From: Sorangium cellulosum
GTDB taxonomy: Bacteria > Myxococcota_A > Polyangia > Polyangiales > Polyangiaceae
Reading direction: 5' to 3'
Length of the DNA stretch: 64,000 nt
Assembly: GCA_020720045.1 (NCBI GenBank)
Contig: DYPH01000013.1
Coordinates: forward strand, 1 to 64,000
Notes under the pieces: model-generated
Seen by the model: the letters and a program-made list of their open reading frames with translations, nothing else
Database searches by the model: none
What the model was told of the DNA's origin: nothing
Shown: positions 26,135 to 34,654 of the stretch, in pieces
How the letters are laid out: the number at the start of each line of letters is the position of its first letter
Position numbering within the stretch: the stretch's first letter is position 1
Program-made: the position numbers and the translations under genes

Positions 26135-28690
26135 TCAACGCAGCACGCGGAGGCTCCCGCGGACGACGCCGTAGCCGCCTTCCGTCCGCAGCTCGCGGAG
26201 AACGGTCGTTGCGTCGGCTTCGCCGCTCAGGAGCCGCGTGTAGCTTGCAAGGAGCTGCTTCACTTGCGCCGCGTCCTCGCGGACGAGCTCAATCCGGAAG
26301 CGGGTGACGCCGCGGGCGAGGAGCTTGGTGGCGAGTGGCGCCGCGCTCTGCGACTTTCCGTGGAATACCGTATTCCTACAGCCGACGTCGGCGGCGACCG
26401 GGTGTTCCATGCCGGCGCGGTCCTTGAGGGCGAGCGTGTGGTGGTCGCAGGGGCGGCCGCACGTCCGATGGTCTTTCCCTTCCGAGAGGAGCGCTGCAAA
26501 GAGGCAATGCTCGTTGTGGAAGAGCGGCATCGGGTGGTGGAGCACGACCTCTGCGCGGCGCGCGAGCTCAGGATCGTCGAGGAGGGCAGGGAGCTGTTCT
26601 TCGTCGAGATCAAAGCTCGGAACGAACGCATCCAGGCCGCGACTCAATACCTCATAAGCGGCGATCCGATTGGCGACGTTGAGCGAAAAGTCGCCAATGC
26701 GAAGCGACGTGTTTACGTCGGTCTGTCGTGACCCGAGCTCGTAAAGAGCGCCAAGGCCCCGAACGAGGTAGCCATCGGCCTTCAAGTCCTCGAGGTACTT
26801 GTCGATTTTTTCCTCGCCTGGCTTACGGATGCGCGGCGGCGCCAGCGCGATCGGCGTCGAACCGCCCCGGGAATCGCGTGCATGCTGCAACTTTCGCAGC
26901 AAGGGACCGGTCCCGGTGAGCTCCAGGAGATCGAGATAAATGCCGGCCGCGCCGGCCTCAATCGCGGCGAGCGCTTGCGCTTCGTTGCGTGCGAGCACCC
27001 AAAGGCCCGGCTTTCCGTCGCCCTTGCCCCCCGGGTTTCCCGGCAGCGCCGGGCGGAGGTTGGCCAGCACCGAGGCGGCCGTTGCGTCGGTCGTGGAATG
27101 GCTCCGTTCGGCGCCACGATCGAGCGCTTCGGTAAGGGCGCGGCGGAGGCGCTTGAGTTCTCCAACGGGTACAAAAAGACCGGTACTTGAAAGGTTTACG
27201 ACCAGCGAATGCAGGCGGTAGCTCGTGTCCCCGAAGCCGCCGAGCTTGTCGCGGAGGAGCGCTTCGTCGAGCCCCTTTGTGGCGGCACGGGCGAGCGGCA
27301 TCGTACTCGTGGCGGTGGCGATCCGGCCGTCGTCGGTGCGTGCGTGGACGGTGAGCGGCGCCCCTTCCTCCCCTTCCACAACGAGCGTCAGCGGCTCCCG
27401 GGCGGCGTTCCCTTCGTTCTCCGTACGGACGTCGTCTTTGGCCTTCGGGAGCGCGGTGAGGAAGGCGCGCCGACCGGCCGGGATATCGGGGATTTCGACG
27501 TCCGGCCCGAGCCAGACGAGCGCCTCTCCGCCTGCAATTTCAGGGTGATCGACGCCCGCCTGCTCCACGAACCAGATGCGGCCACCGACTTCCCCAGCGC
27601 CGGCGAAGCCCCCTTCGATGAGGAGACCGTCGCCGCGACCGACGGAATGTGTGAAGGTTACACGCAATAGCCGCTTCCGCCCGCGCGCGACTACCTCTTC
27701 GAAGGTCCCGGCGGTGAGGCCGCGGTGGTCGCAGTGGCGCCCTTCGACGAGCGTCTGGTGGTTGATCCCCTGCAAAAAGCCCAGCCCCGAGCCACGTGTG
27801 TAGGTTGCAAGTGCCCGTTCACGCGCCACCTCGGAAGGGGCATCCCCCTCGCCGTAGGCGGCCGCGACCGACTGGCGGTAGAGGCGCGTCGTCGCCGCGA
27901 CGTACTCGGGCCCCTTCAGGCGCCCTTCGATTTTGAGCGATGAGATGCCATGCGCCACGAGCGCTTCCACGGCGTCGACGGCGAACAAATCCTGCGGCGA
28001 CAGCAGGTAGGCCCGGTCGCCAAGCGGTTGAATTTCCCCGTCAACGACCAGCTCGTAGGGGAGGCGGCACGCTTGAGCACAGGCGCCGCGGTTGGCGCTC
28101 CGTCCGCCGATCGCTTCCGATGTGAGGCATTGCCCCGAGTAGGCGACGCAGAGGGCGCCATGGACGAATATCTCGTACTCGACCTCGGGGACCGCCGCCG
28201 CGATGGCGCCGATTTCCTCGACGGAGAGCTCGCGTGCGAGGACGACGCGGGTGGCGCCCAAGGAACGTGCAAACTGCACCGAGCCCGCATCGGTGCACGT
28301 CATCTGCGTCGAGGCGTGGATCGGGAGCGTCGGCGCGATTTCCCGGACGAGGCGGGCGACGCCGAGATCCTGCACAATGACCGCGTCAGCACCGGCGGCC
28401 GCAACCGCCCGAACGGTCTCTTCGAAGCGGGGCCATTCCTCCTCAAATACAAGTGTATTTAAGGTGATATACCCCTTCACTCCATGGCGATGGAGGTGGT
28501 TGAAGGTCGCAGAGAGGCCGGCGAGCGTGAAGTTCTTCGCCCGGTCGCGGGCATTGAAGCCGTGGACCCCGAAGTAGATCGCATCGGCGCCGGCAGCGAC
28601 GGCCGCCTCCAGCGCCTCTTGCGTCCCCGCCGGTGCCAACACCTCCGTGCGCCGCCCCTGCCGAAGCCCGCCATCGCCAGCCTGGCCCAT
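26135..28690 (-). CDS. Peptidase U32 family protein, RlhA-like
   Basis: An 851-aa U32-family protein. The N-terminal barrel has VLAPAGTQEALEAAVAAGADAIYFG, the HASTQMTCTDAGSVQFARSLGATRVVLAREL block and the Cys-rich U32 motif (VHGALCVAYSGQCLTSEAIGGRSANRGACAQACRLPY, residues about 172-210). A second domain of DUF3656 type follows, and the C-terminal part repeats a barrel with Cys. RlhA of E. coli, which hydroxylates C2501 of 23S rRNA, is the best studied member with this layout, so an RNA-hydroxylation role is plausible. Its start overlaps the fabI stop by 1 bp. It carries two TGTA-N3-TGCA words and one TGCA-N3-TGCA word. Confidence 0.85.
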   Translation of the reverse strand: MGQAGDGGLRQGRRTEVLAPAGTQEALEAAVAAGADAIYFGVHGFNARDRAKNFTLAGLSATFNHLHRHGVKGYITLNTLVFEEEWPRFEETVRAVAAAGADAVIVQDLGVARLVREIAPTLPIHASTQMTCTDAGSVQFARSLGATRVVLARELSVEEIGAIAAAVPEVEYEIFVHGALCVAYSGQCLTSEAIGGRSANRGACAQACRLPYELVVDGEIQPLGDRAYLLSPQDLFAVDAVEALVAHGISSLKIEGRLKGPEYVAATTRLYRQSVAAAYGEGDAPSEVARERALATYTRGSGLGFLQGINHQTLVEGRHCDHRGLTAGTFEEVVARGRKRLLRVTFTHSVGRGDGLLIEGGFAGAGEVGGRIWFVEQAGVDHPEIAGGEALVWLGPDVEIPDIPAGRRAFLTALPKAKDDVRTENEGNAAREPLTLVVEGEEGAPLTVHARTDDGRIATATSTMPLARAATKGLDEALLRDKLGGFGDTSYRLHSLVVNLSSTGLFVPVGELKRLRRALTEALDRGAERSHSTTDATAASVLANLRPALPGNPGGKGDGKPGLWVLARNEAQALAAIEAGAAGIYLDLLELTGTGPLLRKLQHARDSRGGSTPIALAPPRIRKPGEEKIDKYLEDLKADGYLVRGLGALYELGSRQTDVNTSLRIGDFSLNVANRIAAYEVLSRGLDAFVPSFDLDEEQLPALLDDPELARRAEVVLHHPMPLFHNEHCLFAALLSEGKDHRTCGRPCDHHTLALKDRAGMEHPVAADVGCRNTVFHGKSQSAAPLATKLLARGVTRFRIELVREDAAQVKQLLASYTRLLSGEADATTVLRELRTEGGYGVVRGSLRVLR

Positions 28691-29574
28691 CAGAGCGCCT
28701 TGCCCATCACGTGGTAGCCCTTGTCGACGTAGATCGTCGACCCCGTGATCCCCGAGGCGAGCGGGCTCGACAAAAATGCTGCCGTATCACCGACTTCGCG
28801 TGCTTCCAGCTCTTGCGGGAGTGGCGAGTTCGTCTTTGCGTAGGCGATCATGTCGGCGATGAAGCCGATCGCGCTTGCGGCGCGCGACGCGTGGGGGCCG
28901 GCGCTGATCGTGTTGACGCGCACGCCCCACTTTCTGCCCGCCTCAAAAGCGAGGACCTTCGTGTCGCTCTCGAGGGCCGCTTTCGCAGTGCTCATCCCGC
29001 CGCCGTAGCCGGGGATCACGCGTTCTGCCGCGAGGTAGCTGAGCGAAACGACGGAGCCCCCCTCGCGGAGGAGCGGCCCGAATCGCTGCACCATGGAGAT
29101 GTTCGAGTAGGCGCTCGTGCCGATCGCGGAGAGGTAGCCCTTTCGGCTCGTCTCGAGGAGCGGGTTCTTCACCTCGGGACCGTTCGCCAGCGAATGGACG
29201 AGAATGTCGAGGGGGCGCTCGCCAAACTTAGCGACGATCGCGTCGGCGGCCCCTTGGATGGATACGTGGGAAAGTTCCCGGTAACGCTTGCTTTCCCGGA
29301 GTTCCGTCGGCACGTCCTCCTCCACGTCGAAGTCGGCGTCGAGGGGGAGGATCTCTTCGAAGGTCATCTTCTCGCCGGTCGAAAGCGTGAGGGATGCATC
29401 GAGTTTGCCGCGCGCGAGAATCGTCCGAAAAATCCCGAGCGCCGGCGGCCAGGTCCCGACGATGACCGTCGCCCCCGCTTCGACGAGCGCTTTGGCGATG
29501 GCGAAGCCGAAGCCGCCGTCATCCGCAACCCCGGCCACGAACGCACGTTTCCCACGAAGATCGATGGAGAGCAT
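28690..29574 (-). CDS. fabI: Enoyl-ACP reductase FabI, plant-chloroplast-like
   Basis: A 294-aa NADH-dependent short-chain reductase completing the last step of fatty-acid elongation. It has [19 protein letters not shown] for [16 protein letters not shown], the catalytic Tyr/Lys in [26 protein letters not shown], and [16 protein letters not shown] near the end. The VADDxGxG loop and the extra segment between strands (about residues 45-95) match the plant and chlamydial ENR type from memory, not the shorter E. coli form. The ATG at 29574 is chosen; in-frame starts at 29586 and 29601 are alternatives. It is coupled to the U32 gene. Confidence 0.92.
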   Translation of the reverse strand: MLSIDLRGKRAFVAGVADDGGFGFAIAKALVEAGATVIVGTWPPALGIFRTILARGKLDASLTLSTGEKMTFEEILPLDADFDVEEDVPTELRESKRYRELSHVSIQGAADAIVAKFGERPLDILVHSLANGPEVKNPLLETSRKGYLSAIGTSAYSNISMVQRFGPLLREGGSVVSLSYLAAERVIPGYGGGMSTAKAALESDTKVLAFEAGRKWGVRVNTISAGPHASRAASAIGFIADMIAYAKTNSPLPQELEAREVGDTAAFLSSPLASGITGSTIYVDKGYHVMGKAL

Positions 29575-29729
29575 GGTCGCCCTCATCCCCCCTTTCGACA
29601 CCCAACGTCAAGCCTGCGGGAAGAAGGGGAGGGGGTCGACGGTTGCCGGCTCACGCGTTACGAGGGGTCTCGTTCGCCGAAAACGCCCAATGCCCGGTCT
29701 CGATCGGGCCTCTTCTTGCGGAATTCCCA

Positions 29730-30908
29730 ATGAACCAACGCCGAATCGGTGCCTCCTTCGCCGCCGCGCTGCTTCTCTCCTCGGCCTCGCTCGTTACGCT
29801 TTCCGCCTGCAAATCGACGGCAGGCCCTTCCGAACGGGCCGTCCCCGTCAAGGACGCTGCCGAGGAGCTGAAAAAGGCGGGGGTGGACGACCGCGCGATC
29901 GCACCACTCACCGCCGGTTCCCGCATTGAAGACGAAAAGAATACGATTTCTGTCTTCCGAAATGCGGCCGATGCGACCGTCTTCGTGACCCAAAAAGCCC
30001 GCATGGTCGTCGACTACTACGGGAATACCGAAGAAGTCGCTGCAGGCTCCGGATCTGGATTTGTGTGGGACAAGGAAGGGCACATCGTCACGAACTACCA
30101 CGTCGTGGCCGACGGGCTCGGGAACCGCGGCTCCTTCACCGTCACCTTCCAGAATCAGAAGGTGTATAATGCAAAGGTCGTCGGCGTTGAGCCCCGGAAA
30201 GACATCGCCGTTCTCAAGATCGAAGCCCCGGCCGAAGCGCTGCAACCGGTGAAAGTCCCAAGTGATTTTCATCTCGAGGTCGGTCAGAAGACGATCGCCA
30301 TCGGAAACCCCTTCGGTCTCGACCACTCGCTGACCACCGGCGTCATCTCTGCGCTCGGTCGCCAGGTGATGGGGGCGGGGAACGTCACGATTCGTGACAT
30401 GGTGCAGACCGATGCTGCGATCAATCCTGGAAACTCGGGCGGTCCTCTTCTTGATTCTTCCGGTCAGCTCATCGGGATGAATACGATGATCTTCTCGAAA
30501 TCGGGGAGTTCAGCCGGCATTGGGTTTGCCGTCCCCGTATCGACGATCGCGAAGATCGTCCCCCAGATTGTGAAGAGCGGGAAGGCGGAGCAGGTCGGCA
30601 TCGGTGTCGCCCTCTTTCCTTCGGGCTTCGAGCGCCGCCTCGGCATCGAAGGGGTGCTGATCAAGAACGTCTCTCCGAACGGACCGGCGGCGAAAGCGGG
30701 GCTCCGCGGCACCAAAAAGGGCAACGACGGCGAGATCATTTTGGGGGACGTGATTACGGCGGTCGATGGACAAAAAGTGAAAGATTTTGACGATCTGTAC
30801 AACTCCATCGATAAGCATTCGGCCGGCGAGAAGGTCGACGTGACCGTCAAGCGTGGCGAGGAGACGCTGGTCCTCAAGGGCATCGACCTCGTCGTGCTCG
30901 ACCTCTGA
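29730..30908 (+). CDS. HtrA/DegP-type serine protease, lipoprotein
   Basis: A 392-aa S1C protease for envelope protein quality control. The signal peptide ends in the lipobox LSAC (Cys27). The triad is His124 (TNYHVV), Asp158 (KDIAVLK) and Ser236 (NPGNSGGPL). One PDZ domain follows (about residues 295-385), with GVLIKNVSPNGPAAKAGL and GDVITAVDGQKV. The ATG at 29730 starts the signal peptide. The VYNAK codons carry the third exact TGTATAATGCA word (30163-30173). Confidence 0.92.
   Translation: MNQRRIGASFAAALLLSSASLVTLSACKSTAGPSERAVPVKDAAEELKKAGVDDRAIAPLTAGSRIEDEKNTISVFRNAADATVFVTQKARMVVDYYGNTEEVAAGSGSGFVWDKEGHIVTNYHVVADGLGNRGSFTVTFQNQKVYNAKVVGVEPRKDIAVLKIEAPAEALQPVKVPSDFHLEVGQKTIAIGNPFGLDHSLTTGVISALGRQVMGAGNVTIRDMVQTDAAINPGNSGGPLLDSSGQLIGMNTMIFSKSGSSAGIGFAVPVSTIAKIVPQIVKSGKAEQVGIGVALFPSGFERRLGIEGVLIKNVSPNGPAAKAGLRGTKKGNDGEIILGDVITAVDGQKVKDFDDLYNSIDKHSAGEKVDVTVKRGEETLVLKGIDLVVLDL
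30163..30173 (+). repeat. Dispersed word TGTATAATGCA, exact copy 3
   Basis: Third identical copy, inside the HtrA-type protease gene (VYNAK codons). The three host proteins are unrelated, so shared ancestry of the coding sequence does not explain the identity. Confidence 0.8.
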
Positions 30909-30913
30909 CCGCA

Positions 30914-31516
30914 ATGTGTGGCCGCGTCCGCATCGACGACGACGGCGCGGCCATCGCTGCCGCCATCGGGGCCGCCCTCGGCGAAGGGGCGGCCTCGTTT
31001 TCTGCGGGGGAGATGCATCCCGGCGGGCGATGTCTCGTTGCAATTTCGACCCCTTCCGGACTGCGACTCGGTCCGCTCCGTTGGGGGCTTGCACGCGCGC
31101 CCAGCCCGGCAGCCTCGCGGGAACTTGTGTATCATGCACGCGTTGAGACCCTTCACCGGCAGCCGCTGTTCCGCAAAGCAGCCGCGCGACGTCGGGGATT
31201 TCTCCCGGTCCACCGCTTCGACGAGTGGAACTCGTCACGGGTCCGCTTCGGGACCGCCGTTGACCACGGGGCGCTCGTGCGACTTGGCATCGTGTGGAAT
31301 GGCGATGGCTTCGCGGTTGTGACGCGCGACGCCTACGGCCCACACATTGCGATACATCCCCGTATTCCTTTGGTGATTTCTGAAGTGCTCGTTGACCGTT
31401 GGTGCAGCGCGACGCCGCTGGAGACCTTCCTTCCCGAGCTTCTCCTGCCGGTATCCGGCCTCGTCACTACGCAAGTTCCCGCGAGCGTCGATCCCCGTCA
31501 GCGGACGCTTTTCTGA
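30914..31516 (+). CDS. SRAP-domain abasic-site protector (HMCES/YedK)
   Basis: A 200-aa SOS-response-associated peptidase. It begins MCGR, and the initiator Met is removed so that Cys2 can form a thiazolidine crosslink with abasic sites in single-stranded DNA. Other active-site motifs are present: ARVETL near residue 75, RGFLPVHRFDEW with its Glu, and HPRIPLVI with the His near residue 145. It lies 5 bp after the protease stop. It shields stalled forks from abasic-site breakage. A TGTATCATGCA word lies in the VYHAR codons. Confidence 0.9.
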   Translation: MCGRVRIDDDGAAIAAAIGAALGEGAASFSAGEMHPGGRCLVAISTPSGLRLGPLRWGLARAPSPAASRELVYHARVETLHRQPLFRKAAARRRGFLPVHRFDEWNSSRVRFGTAVDHGALVRLGIVWNGDGFAVVTRDAYGPHIAIHPRIPLVISEVLVDRWCSATPLETFLPELLLPVSGLVTTQVPASVDPRQRTLF

Positions 31517-31591
31517 GTGTCCGTCACGAAAAAAGAACGTGAGCCTCCGCCCGGCGAGACACCCGATCGGAGAACGCGCTAACCGAGCGGC

Positions 31592-32674
31592 GTGTCTGAC
31601 GAACTGCCCTCGACGACCCGGCTGAGCCCCTTTGCGCTTGCCCCCGAAGACCTCGCGACGCGCCACCCGCCGAACGACCCCGCCTATCTTTTTCGGAGGC
31701 TCCTCCGCGTGCGAACGTGGCGTGACGGCCTGCCCGACCTCGGTACCGAAGGGCGCGCCCACGTCGCCGCCCACTACGATCTCGCGCTACCCGAAGTTAT
31801 TTCCCAATCTTCTTCGGATGATGGCTCGACGAAGCTCCTCCTCAAACTCGCCGACGGGGCCGAGATCGAAGTCGTCCACATGCCGCGCGCCGTGAAGAAC
31901 CCGCGCGTGACGCTCTGCATTTCGAGCCAGGTCGGCTGTGGAATGGGCTGCCGCTTCTGCGCCACCGCAACGATGGGCTTCCGTCGGCAGCTGACCGCCG
32001 CCGAAATCGTCGCCCAGGTCCTTGTCGCGATCCGGGAACTTGGGCCGGCAGACAGCACCCGAATTACGATTGTTTTCATGGGGATGGGGGAGCCACTCCA
32101 GAACCTCCCCGAGGTCTCCAAAGCGATCGCCATTCTCGCCGACGAGCGCGGTCTCGGCATCCCGGTCGGCCGGATTACGGTGTCCACGTCCGGACTTGTC
32201 CCGCAGATCGACGCCCTCGCTCAGCTCGCTGTGCGCCCCTGTCTCGCCCTCAGCCTCAATGCGACGACCGACGCGATCCGGTCGTCGATCATGCCAGTTG
32301 GAAAAACGTGGAATCTGCAAGCACTGCGCGAAGCATTGCTCCGATTCCCCCTCCGGTCTCATGAGAAAATTACGCTGGAATATGTGCTTCTTGCGGGGGT
32401 GAACGACAGCGACGAAGACGCCACCCGCCTTGCCGCGTTCGCGACGGGCTTCCGCCATGTGGTGAACGTCATTCCGTGGAACGCTTGGGAAGGTGTGCCC
32501 TACACGGAAACGTCCGAAGAGCGCCTCCAGGCCTTTGTGAAAAGGATGCAGGATGCAGGCGTGCTTGTGACCGTGCGCCGCTCGCGGGGGCGTGACGTGG
32601 CGGCCGCGTGCGGGCAGCTCGTGCGCGCCCAGGAAAAGAACCGGCGTTCGCCGCGACTTCCAGTGATGCTCTGA
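31592..32674 (+). CDS. rlmN: 23S rRNA (adenine2503-C2)-methyltransferase RlmN
   Basis: A 360-aa radical-SAM enzyme that methylates A2503 of 23S rRNA and A37 of some tRNAs. The [4Fe-4S] motif CGMGCRFC lies near residue 115 (CxxxCxxC). The substrate-binding VGRITVSTSGLVPQI, GxGEP (MGMGEPLQNL), LSLNATTDAIRSSIMP and the C-terminal region around VTVRRSRGRDVAAACGQL with the second catalytic Cys are present. The stop overlaps the next start by 1 bp (TGATG). Confidence 0.94.
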   Translation: MSDELPSTTRLSPFALAPEDLATRHPPNDPAYLFRRLLRVRTWRDGLPDLGTEGRAHVAAHYDLALPEVISQSSSDDGSTKLLLKLADGAEIEVVHMPRAVKNPRVTLCISSQVGCGMGCRFCATATMGFRRQLTAAEIVAQVLVAIRELGPADSTRITIVFMGMGEPLQNLPEVSKAIAILADERGLGIPVGRITVSTSGLVPQIDALAQLAVRPCLALSLNATTDAIRSSIMPVGKTWNLQALREALLRFPLRSHEKITLEYVLLAGVNDSDEDATRLAAFATGFRHVVNVIPWNAWEGVPYTETSEERLQAFVKRMQDAGVLVTVRRSRGRDVAAACGQLVRAQEKNRRSPRLPVML

Positions 32675-33465
32675 TGGTGGTCGTCCTCGATGGACCGTTG
32701 GGCAGCGAGCTGACCCGTCGCGGCGTCGCTACCGGAGGAATTGCCTGGAGCGCCGACGCGAACCTAAGCGCCCCCGACGTGGTCGCGTGCATTCATCGGG
32801 AGCATGTCGCCGTCGGCTGCGACCTCATCCGCGCCAATACCTTTCGCGCGCGCCCCGAGCGCCTCGCCGAATGGGAAGCATCTCTCGATGCCGCGGTCGT
32901 CCTCGCCAAAGATTCCGCGGGAACGTTGCCCGTTTACGGATCGGTGGCCCCCTTTGGCGACTGCTACGAGCCGGCGACGCCCGACCTTTCAGCCGCCCGA
33001 CGGTCCCACGAAGCGGTCATCGACCGTCTCCTGCGTGCCGGCGTCGATGGGCTCGCCTTCGAGACGTTTCCAAACGCAGAAGAAGCGTGCATGGTGCACA
33101 AAATTGCGCAGCAGGCGGGGCTCCCGTTCTGGATTTCGCTCACCGCGGGGCCGAGTGGGAATGGGACTTCCCCCGCGGAACTGGCAGAAACTGCGCGGCA
33201 AATTGCACCGGGGGCGCGGTGGGTTGGGGTCAATTGCATCGCTGCCTCGCTCATCGCGCCGTTTGTCGATGCGATCGCGGAAACGTCGGTTCCGGTTGCC
33301 GCCTATCCGAACGCGTCCCGCTGGAATGAGCCACCGCTCGGGCCGGCCCCGTTTCTCGCCGCGATCGCCGCACTCCCGCTCGTCGCGGTGGGGGCGTGCT
33401 GCGGAGCGTCCCTCGAGCACCTTAGGGCGCTTCGCGCCGCTTTCTGGCCGCCTTCAACGCGGTAG
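32674..33465 (+). CDS. Homocysteine S-methyltransferase family protein
   Basis: A 263-aa TIM-barrel zinc enzyme transferring a methyl group to homocysteine. The N-terminus LDGPLGSELTRRG matches the family, IRANTF is the substrate motif, and the zinc ligands are Cys in WVGVNC near residue 188 and the pair in AVGACCGAS near the C-terminus (usually GGCCG). The methyl donor (S-methylmethionine or AdoMet) is unknown. It starts by overlap with the rlmN stop. Its last 44 bp overlap the convergent SET gene. Confidence 0.85.
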   Translation: MVVVLDGPLGSELTRRGVATGGIAWSADANLSAPDVVACIHREHVAVGCDLIRANTFRARPERLAEWEASLDAAVVLAKDSAGTLPVYGSVAPFGDCYEPATPDLSAARRSHEAVIDRLLRAGVDGLAFETFPNAEEACMVHKIAQQAGLPFWISLTAGPSGNGTSPAELAETARQIAPGARWVGVNCIAASLIAPFVDAIAETSVPVAAYPNASRWNEPPLGPAPFLAAIAALPLVAVGACCGASLEHLRALRAAFWPPSTR

Positions 33466-34279
33466 TTGGGCGCTTCCCGGTCGGTTCTTGAGGCACCTGT
33501 GCCGGGGCACTCGACTTTTTTGCCGCGACTTTCTTCGCTGGTTTCGCAGGGATTGAGGGGGACGGCTTCTTCGGGGGGGCCGTCGTTTCGGCAGCATTCT
33601 TTCGAACTGCCGCTCGCTCTGCACGAGCTTTCTTTCGTGCCTCTTCGTGGGCAATAGCCTCAGCAACCAACTTTGGAGCGAGAAGAGTCCCACGACATAG
33701 CTCGCTGCTGCAGCAGCATGCGTATCGCTTGACGTCGGCCATGGTAATGGGGCCTTCAAGCTCGTAGGCATAGTCGTAGAAAAGCTCTTCCCCCGCATCG
33801 ATCGTCCGTAGCGCGTGGATAAAGATACGCTTTCGGACGTTACGTGCTTCGCAATTGGGGGCACACCCGTGATTGATGTACCGTGCGTCGTTGCCGATTT
33901 TTCCGCCGTCAATGCAGGTGTCGGCGTCGACGGCGAACAGGTACGTATGATGGCGCTCCATCGCTTCATCATCGTACCGGCGCCCGGCCTCTACGTGCCC
34001 GATCCGTTCCCCGGTGTACTCAAGGATCCGTTCCCCCTTCCGTAGTCGCCGCGCGGCGAACACTCCCCGGCCTTGAATGGGGGACTTGCGAACGACCCAT
34101 GAGACCTCACTCGCGCGTTCTGCGACGACATTTGTCGGGAGGACTTTTGTTACGGCTGCCGCTCGTTTCGACGGGACTTTCGCGCCCGTTCGATGGGCGG
34201 TCTTCGCCGTTTCGGAACGCCCGTGGGGAACTTGCGCAGCCGGCTCCTTTGCCGGCCGTACACGGGGCGTCGTCTTCAT
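33422..34279 (-). CDS. SET-domain lysine methyltransferase-like protein with basic tails
   Basis: A 285-aa protein. A Lys/Arg/Ala-rich N-terminus (about 55 residues) precedes a complete SET domain (about residues 60-180): IQGRGVFAARRLRKGERILEYTGE, the pseudoknot NHGCAPNCEA, and GEELFYDYAYE. A post-SET Cys cluster (CCCSSELC, a zinc site) follows. The C-terminal 85 residues are Ala/Lys/Pro-rich like histone H1 tails. The architecture is that of eukaryotic histone-lysine methyltransferases, also known in some bacteria. The substrate is unknown; a nucleoid protein is a guess. Confidence 0.85.
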   Translation of the reverse strand: MKTTPRVRPAKEPAAQVPHGRSETAKTAHRTGAKVPSKRAAAVTKVLPTNVVAERASEVSWVVRKSPIQGRGVFAARRLRKGERILEYTGERIGHVEAGRRYDDEAMERHHTYLFAVDADTCIDGGKIGNDARYINHGCAPNCEARNVRKRIFIHALRTIDAGEELFYDYAYELEGPITMADVKRYACCCSSELCRGTLLAPKLVAEAIAHEEARKKARAERAAVRKNAAETTAPPKKPSPSIPAKPAKKVAAKKSSAPAQVPQEPTGKRPTTALKAARKRREAP

Positions 34280-34654
34280 GAACTGTAACCGGCGGCCTGC
34301 AAAGTGTAGTGCGGAAGCAGCATCGAATCGGCCACCTTAAATTGCATAGCTGAGAGGTGCATCAAACTTGACGGCGGGCGGTAGTACCATTGAAAGTACA
34401 CGTCCGTTGGAGATTTGTTGTCGTGTAGGGGAACCGTCGACTAAGTGGGGACCGTCGATGGTTCGGCACGCGGAGTGCTCAGCCGCTTGCGACCCTGCAT
34501 CGGGGGTATCCCCCGGCTCGCCCGCACCCGACCCGATTGTTGCAGTTGCAACGACCCGGGGCGGCCGGCCCCAGGGCCCAGAGCCACTACTTTTCTCTTT
34601 TCGAATTCTCGACTTCGACGACCGAGCCCGCTTCATCGAGACCAGGACCGGATA
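34280..34654. other. Divergent intergenic region upstream of the OmpA/TSP3 gene
   Basis: A 375-bp gap between the SET gene and the OmpA-like gene, with no open frame I support. It holds a direct repeat sharing ACCGTCGA (34428-34440 and 34447-34458), a 6-bp hairpin CGGGGG-TAT-CCCCCG at 34501-34515, and a TTGACG hexamer at 34368. The abundant, codon-biased downstream gene suggests a strong promoter here, but I cannot fix its boxes. Confidence 0.5.

Noticed and set aside
31521-31542. TCACG-N9-CGTGA around an A-run after the SRAP gene
   Set aside because: Only a 5-bp stem and no T tract in either direction, so not a terminator.
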